The position numbers were made by a program, and so were the translations under genes. Below the pieces are notes generated by a model that worked only from the letters and a program-made list of their open reading frames with translations, was not told the DNA's origin and made no database searches. Below are positions 22,672 to 23,802 of a DNA stretch of 23,802 nucleotides, piece after piece. Source of the DNA: a virus. The stretch lies in IMG/VR virus record IMGVR_UViG_3300038468_000121, positions 1 to 23,802 of that record. One strand, given 5' to 3'. Every line of letters starts with the position of its first letter. Position 1 is the first letter of the stretch.

Positions 22672-23603
22672 GCTGCCCTCGGCGGCGGCTCGGGTCGCGT
22701 CCACCCGAGGTGCTCGAGCGCTTCTCGGATCCCATCGCGGATCGGGCGACGAGGACGGTAGTACGGGGCCAGCTTCTCCCCCGAGCACCAGAGGTCCACT
22801 GGGTCCCCCACCGCGCCTCCCGCTCGACTCTCGAAGGTCACCGCGTCGCGAGAGAACCCCATCTCCTCCACCACGTCCCACCACGAGACTCGTTCCTCGC
22901 TCGTCACGGTGTAGCAGCCGCGCTGCGGTGCCGTGCCATGATCGAGCAGCCGGACCACCGCGCCCGCCACATCGGACGCGTGGACCCACGACTTGCGTTG
23001 CACCCCGTCGTCGGCCGCATGGATGCGCCGGTTCTCCGTAGCCATGCGCACGAAGTCACCGATCACCCCGTGGCGCGTTCGCGCGCCCACGACGTTCACG
23101 AGCCGGAGCGCCCACCACGGATAGCCGCGCTTGTGCGCGTACGCCGCGACCATCGCCTCGCACGCCAGCTTGCTCGCGGCGTACGGGCTCTCCGACGTCT
23201 CCGGCGACGCGTCGGTCTCGCGGACCGGCCGCAAGAGGCGCTGCCGGCCGTAGACGCTGGCGGTCGACAGGAACACGAGCGGCACGCCTGGCATCTGCTC
23301 GAGCAGCGCGCGTGTGCAGTCCACGTTGTCGGTGTAGAGCCTGGACCGCTGCCCGACGCTCACCCAATTGTGACGCAGGTCCGCGTACGCCGCGGCGTGC
23401 ACGATCGCGTCCGCGTCGGCGAGGTGCCCGGCGAGCGCTTGCGTTGTCACGTCCACGCGCCGCAGTTCGGCGCCCGAGTTGACGTTCTCTTCGCGCCCCG
23501 TGCGCAGATCGTCAAGCACTCGCACCGCATGCCCACGCGCGATCAGCGCGTCCACAATGTGGCTCCCCACGAACCCGGCTCCGCCCGTCACCACGATTCG
23601 CAT
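22668..23603 (-). CDS. NAD-dependent nucleotide-sugar epimerase/dehydratase (extended SDR)
   Basis: This 311-residue protein has the hallmarks of extended short-chain dehydrogenases that act on nucleotide sugars, such as UDP-glucose 4-epimerase and dTDP-glucose dehydratase. The N-terminus is a Rossmann strand with TGGAGFVGSH (GxxGxxG at residues 7-13). An acidic DD at 31-32 ends the second strand, as expected for NAD rather than NADP. The catalytic region shows STASVYG (113-119) and the YxxxK pair Y141/K145 in SPYAASK. Length is normal for the family. The ATG follows GGGAGG by five bases. The 3' end overlaps the lipoprotein gene by four bases (GTGA). Product sugar cannot be read from sequence. 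Together with the glycosyltransferase downstream it suggests making and attaching a sugar during the late phase of infection. Confidence 0.9.
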   Translation of the reverse strand: MRIVVTGGAGFVGSHIVDALIARGHAVRVLDDLRTGREENVNSGAELRRVDVTTQALAGHLADADAIVHAAAYADLRHNWVSVGQRSRLYTDNVDCTRALLEQMPGVPLVFLSTASVYGRQRLLRPVRETDASPETSESPYAASKLACEAMVAAYAHKRGYPWWALRLVNVVGARTRHGVIGDFVRMATENRRIHAADDGVQRKSWVHASDVAGAVVRLLDHGTAPQRGCYTVTSEERVSWWDVVEEMGFSRDAVTFESRAGGAVGDPVDLWCSGEKLAPYYRPRRPIRDGIREALEHLGWTRPEPPPRAA

Positions 23604-23604
23604 C

Positions 23605-23802
23605 TCAGCCTCCCTCGCGTTTCGATGCTTCTAGTCGCTTCTTCGCCCGCCACTTCCGATTCGCCTCGCGCTTCTTCGCGCGACCCTCCTCGGTGGCCAG
23701 CCACTTCCGCTCCGCCTCGCGCTTCTTCGCGCGACCCTCCTCGGTGGCCAGCCACTTCCGCTTCGCCTCGCGCTTCTTCGCGCGACCCTCCTCCAACCAC
23801 AT
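23605..23802 (-). CDS. Basic 17-residue repeat protein (5' end at window edge)
   Basis: The reading frame begins with ATG on the last base of the window, so the true start may lie outside; 65 residues are visible. The protein is almost wholly a tandem 17-residue repeat whose core reads EEGRAKKREAERKWLAT, present nearly three times and followed by a Lys/Arg-rich tail. It is strongly charged, probably helical, and has no hydrophobic segment. Similar short basic repeats with an aromatic residue and 'EGR..KR' occur next to HNH-type nucleases and other DNA-binding phage proteins, so nucleic-acid binding is plausible but inferred. It ends one base before the epimerase start, and its last codons carry the GGGAGG ribosome-binding site of that gene, which fits a real gene of the same operon. 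A second frame through the repeat is also open, so the coding frame rests on this junction and on the upstream ATG. Confidence 0.5.
   Translation of the reverse strand: MWLEEGRAKKREAKRKWLATEEGRAKKREAERKWLATEEGRAKKREANRKWRAKKRLEASKREGG
23653..23796. repeat. 51-bp tandem direct repeat, about 2.8 copies
   Basis: The block beginning cttccg recurs at 23653, 23704 and 23755, exactly 51 bases apart. The core cttcttcgcgcgaccctcct is found at 23671, 23722 and 23773. Copies are nearly identical; the third diverges after the cctcct. The period is 17 codons, so the repeat preserves the reading frame of the overlapping small basic protein, and copy number could change without a frameshift. There are no spacers, so this is not a CRISPR array. 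Confidence 0.9.

Noticed and set aside
22312-22989. Long N-terminal extensions of the lipoprotein and glycosyltransferase frames
   Set aside because: They would run through neighbouring genes and lack ribosome-binding sites; GTG starts in stop/start overlaps explain both genes better.
23653-23796. Possible CRISPR array in the 51-bp repeats
   Set aside because: Copies are directly adjacent with no spacers, and the period is a whole number of codons of an open frame.
23588-23800. Alternative 70-codon frame through the repeat
   Set aside because: It overlaps the epimerase start by 16 bases and lacks the one-base junction seen for the other frame; composition (Gly/Glu/Ala/Arg) looks like a shadow.
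1-23802. Phage integration or transposition functions, tRNA genes, insertion sequences
   Set aside because: I looked for integrase, transposase, attachment repeats, tRNA-like folds and terminal inverted repeats and saw none; all bases are explained by late genes and short spacers.

Overview
The window is a single block of late (virion) genes from a contractile-tailed, Mu-like bacteriophage or prophage. Every gene I can support lies on the minus strand, so transcription runs from the right end to the left. The DNA is very GC-rich, with C or G preferred at third codon positions. GTG is the start codon about as often as ATG, and TTG is also used. The virion genes resemble the Mu family: a DUF935 portal (Mu gp29 type), an I-type protease with a nested scaffold, a Mu gpT-type capsid, sheath and tube, and gp45/46/47/48-type baseplate genes. 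The host cannot be named from sequence alone. High GC and an Asp/Ala/Gly-rich linker behind a lipobox (a style common in Myxococcota secreted proteins) hint at a high-GC Gram-negative, possibly a myxobacterium. No transposase, integrase, repressor, tRNA gene, attachment site or CRISPR array is visible.

Layout in the direction of transcription (right to left). (1) 23802-20549: a 17-residue-repeat protein cut by the edge, an NAD-dependent epimerase, a Cys-rich lipoprotein and a large two-domain glycosyltransferase. These are accessory genes, and the last three are joined to each other by 4-base stop/start overlaps. (2) 20552-16919: a small-terminase candidate with an HTH, the large terminase, a 77-base spacer with an inverted repeat and paired direct repeats, then the portal. 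(3) 16922-14337: prohead protease/scaffold, decoration protein, major capsid protein. (4) 14260-12457: three connector/tail-completion genes. (5) 12460-7818: sheath, tube, tail assembly chaperone with a probable -1 frameshift, tape measure. (6) 7821-3673: baseplate hub/spike and wedge genes. (7) 3673-1315: fibre region. (8) 1305-1: coiled-coil and membrane proteins, a holin candidate and a truncated lipoprotein, probably the start of the lysis module.

The genes are packed as one translation unit. Most junctions are ATGA, GTGA, TTGA or TGATG overlaps, and only two spacers exceed 70 bases (18290-18366 and 14261-14336). The most informative non-gene signals are a GGGAAAA slippery heptamer in the correct phase, followed by a perfect 7-bp hairpin at the end of the tail chaperone gene; a strong internal ribosome-binding site that opens a nested scaffold gene; and the repeat-rich spacer between terminase and portal. 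The least conventional gene content is the epimerase-lipoprotein-glycosyltransferase group translationally coupled to the packaging genes.
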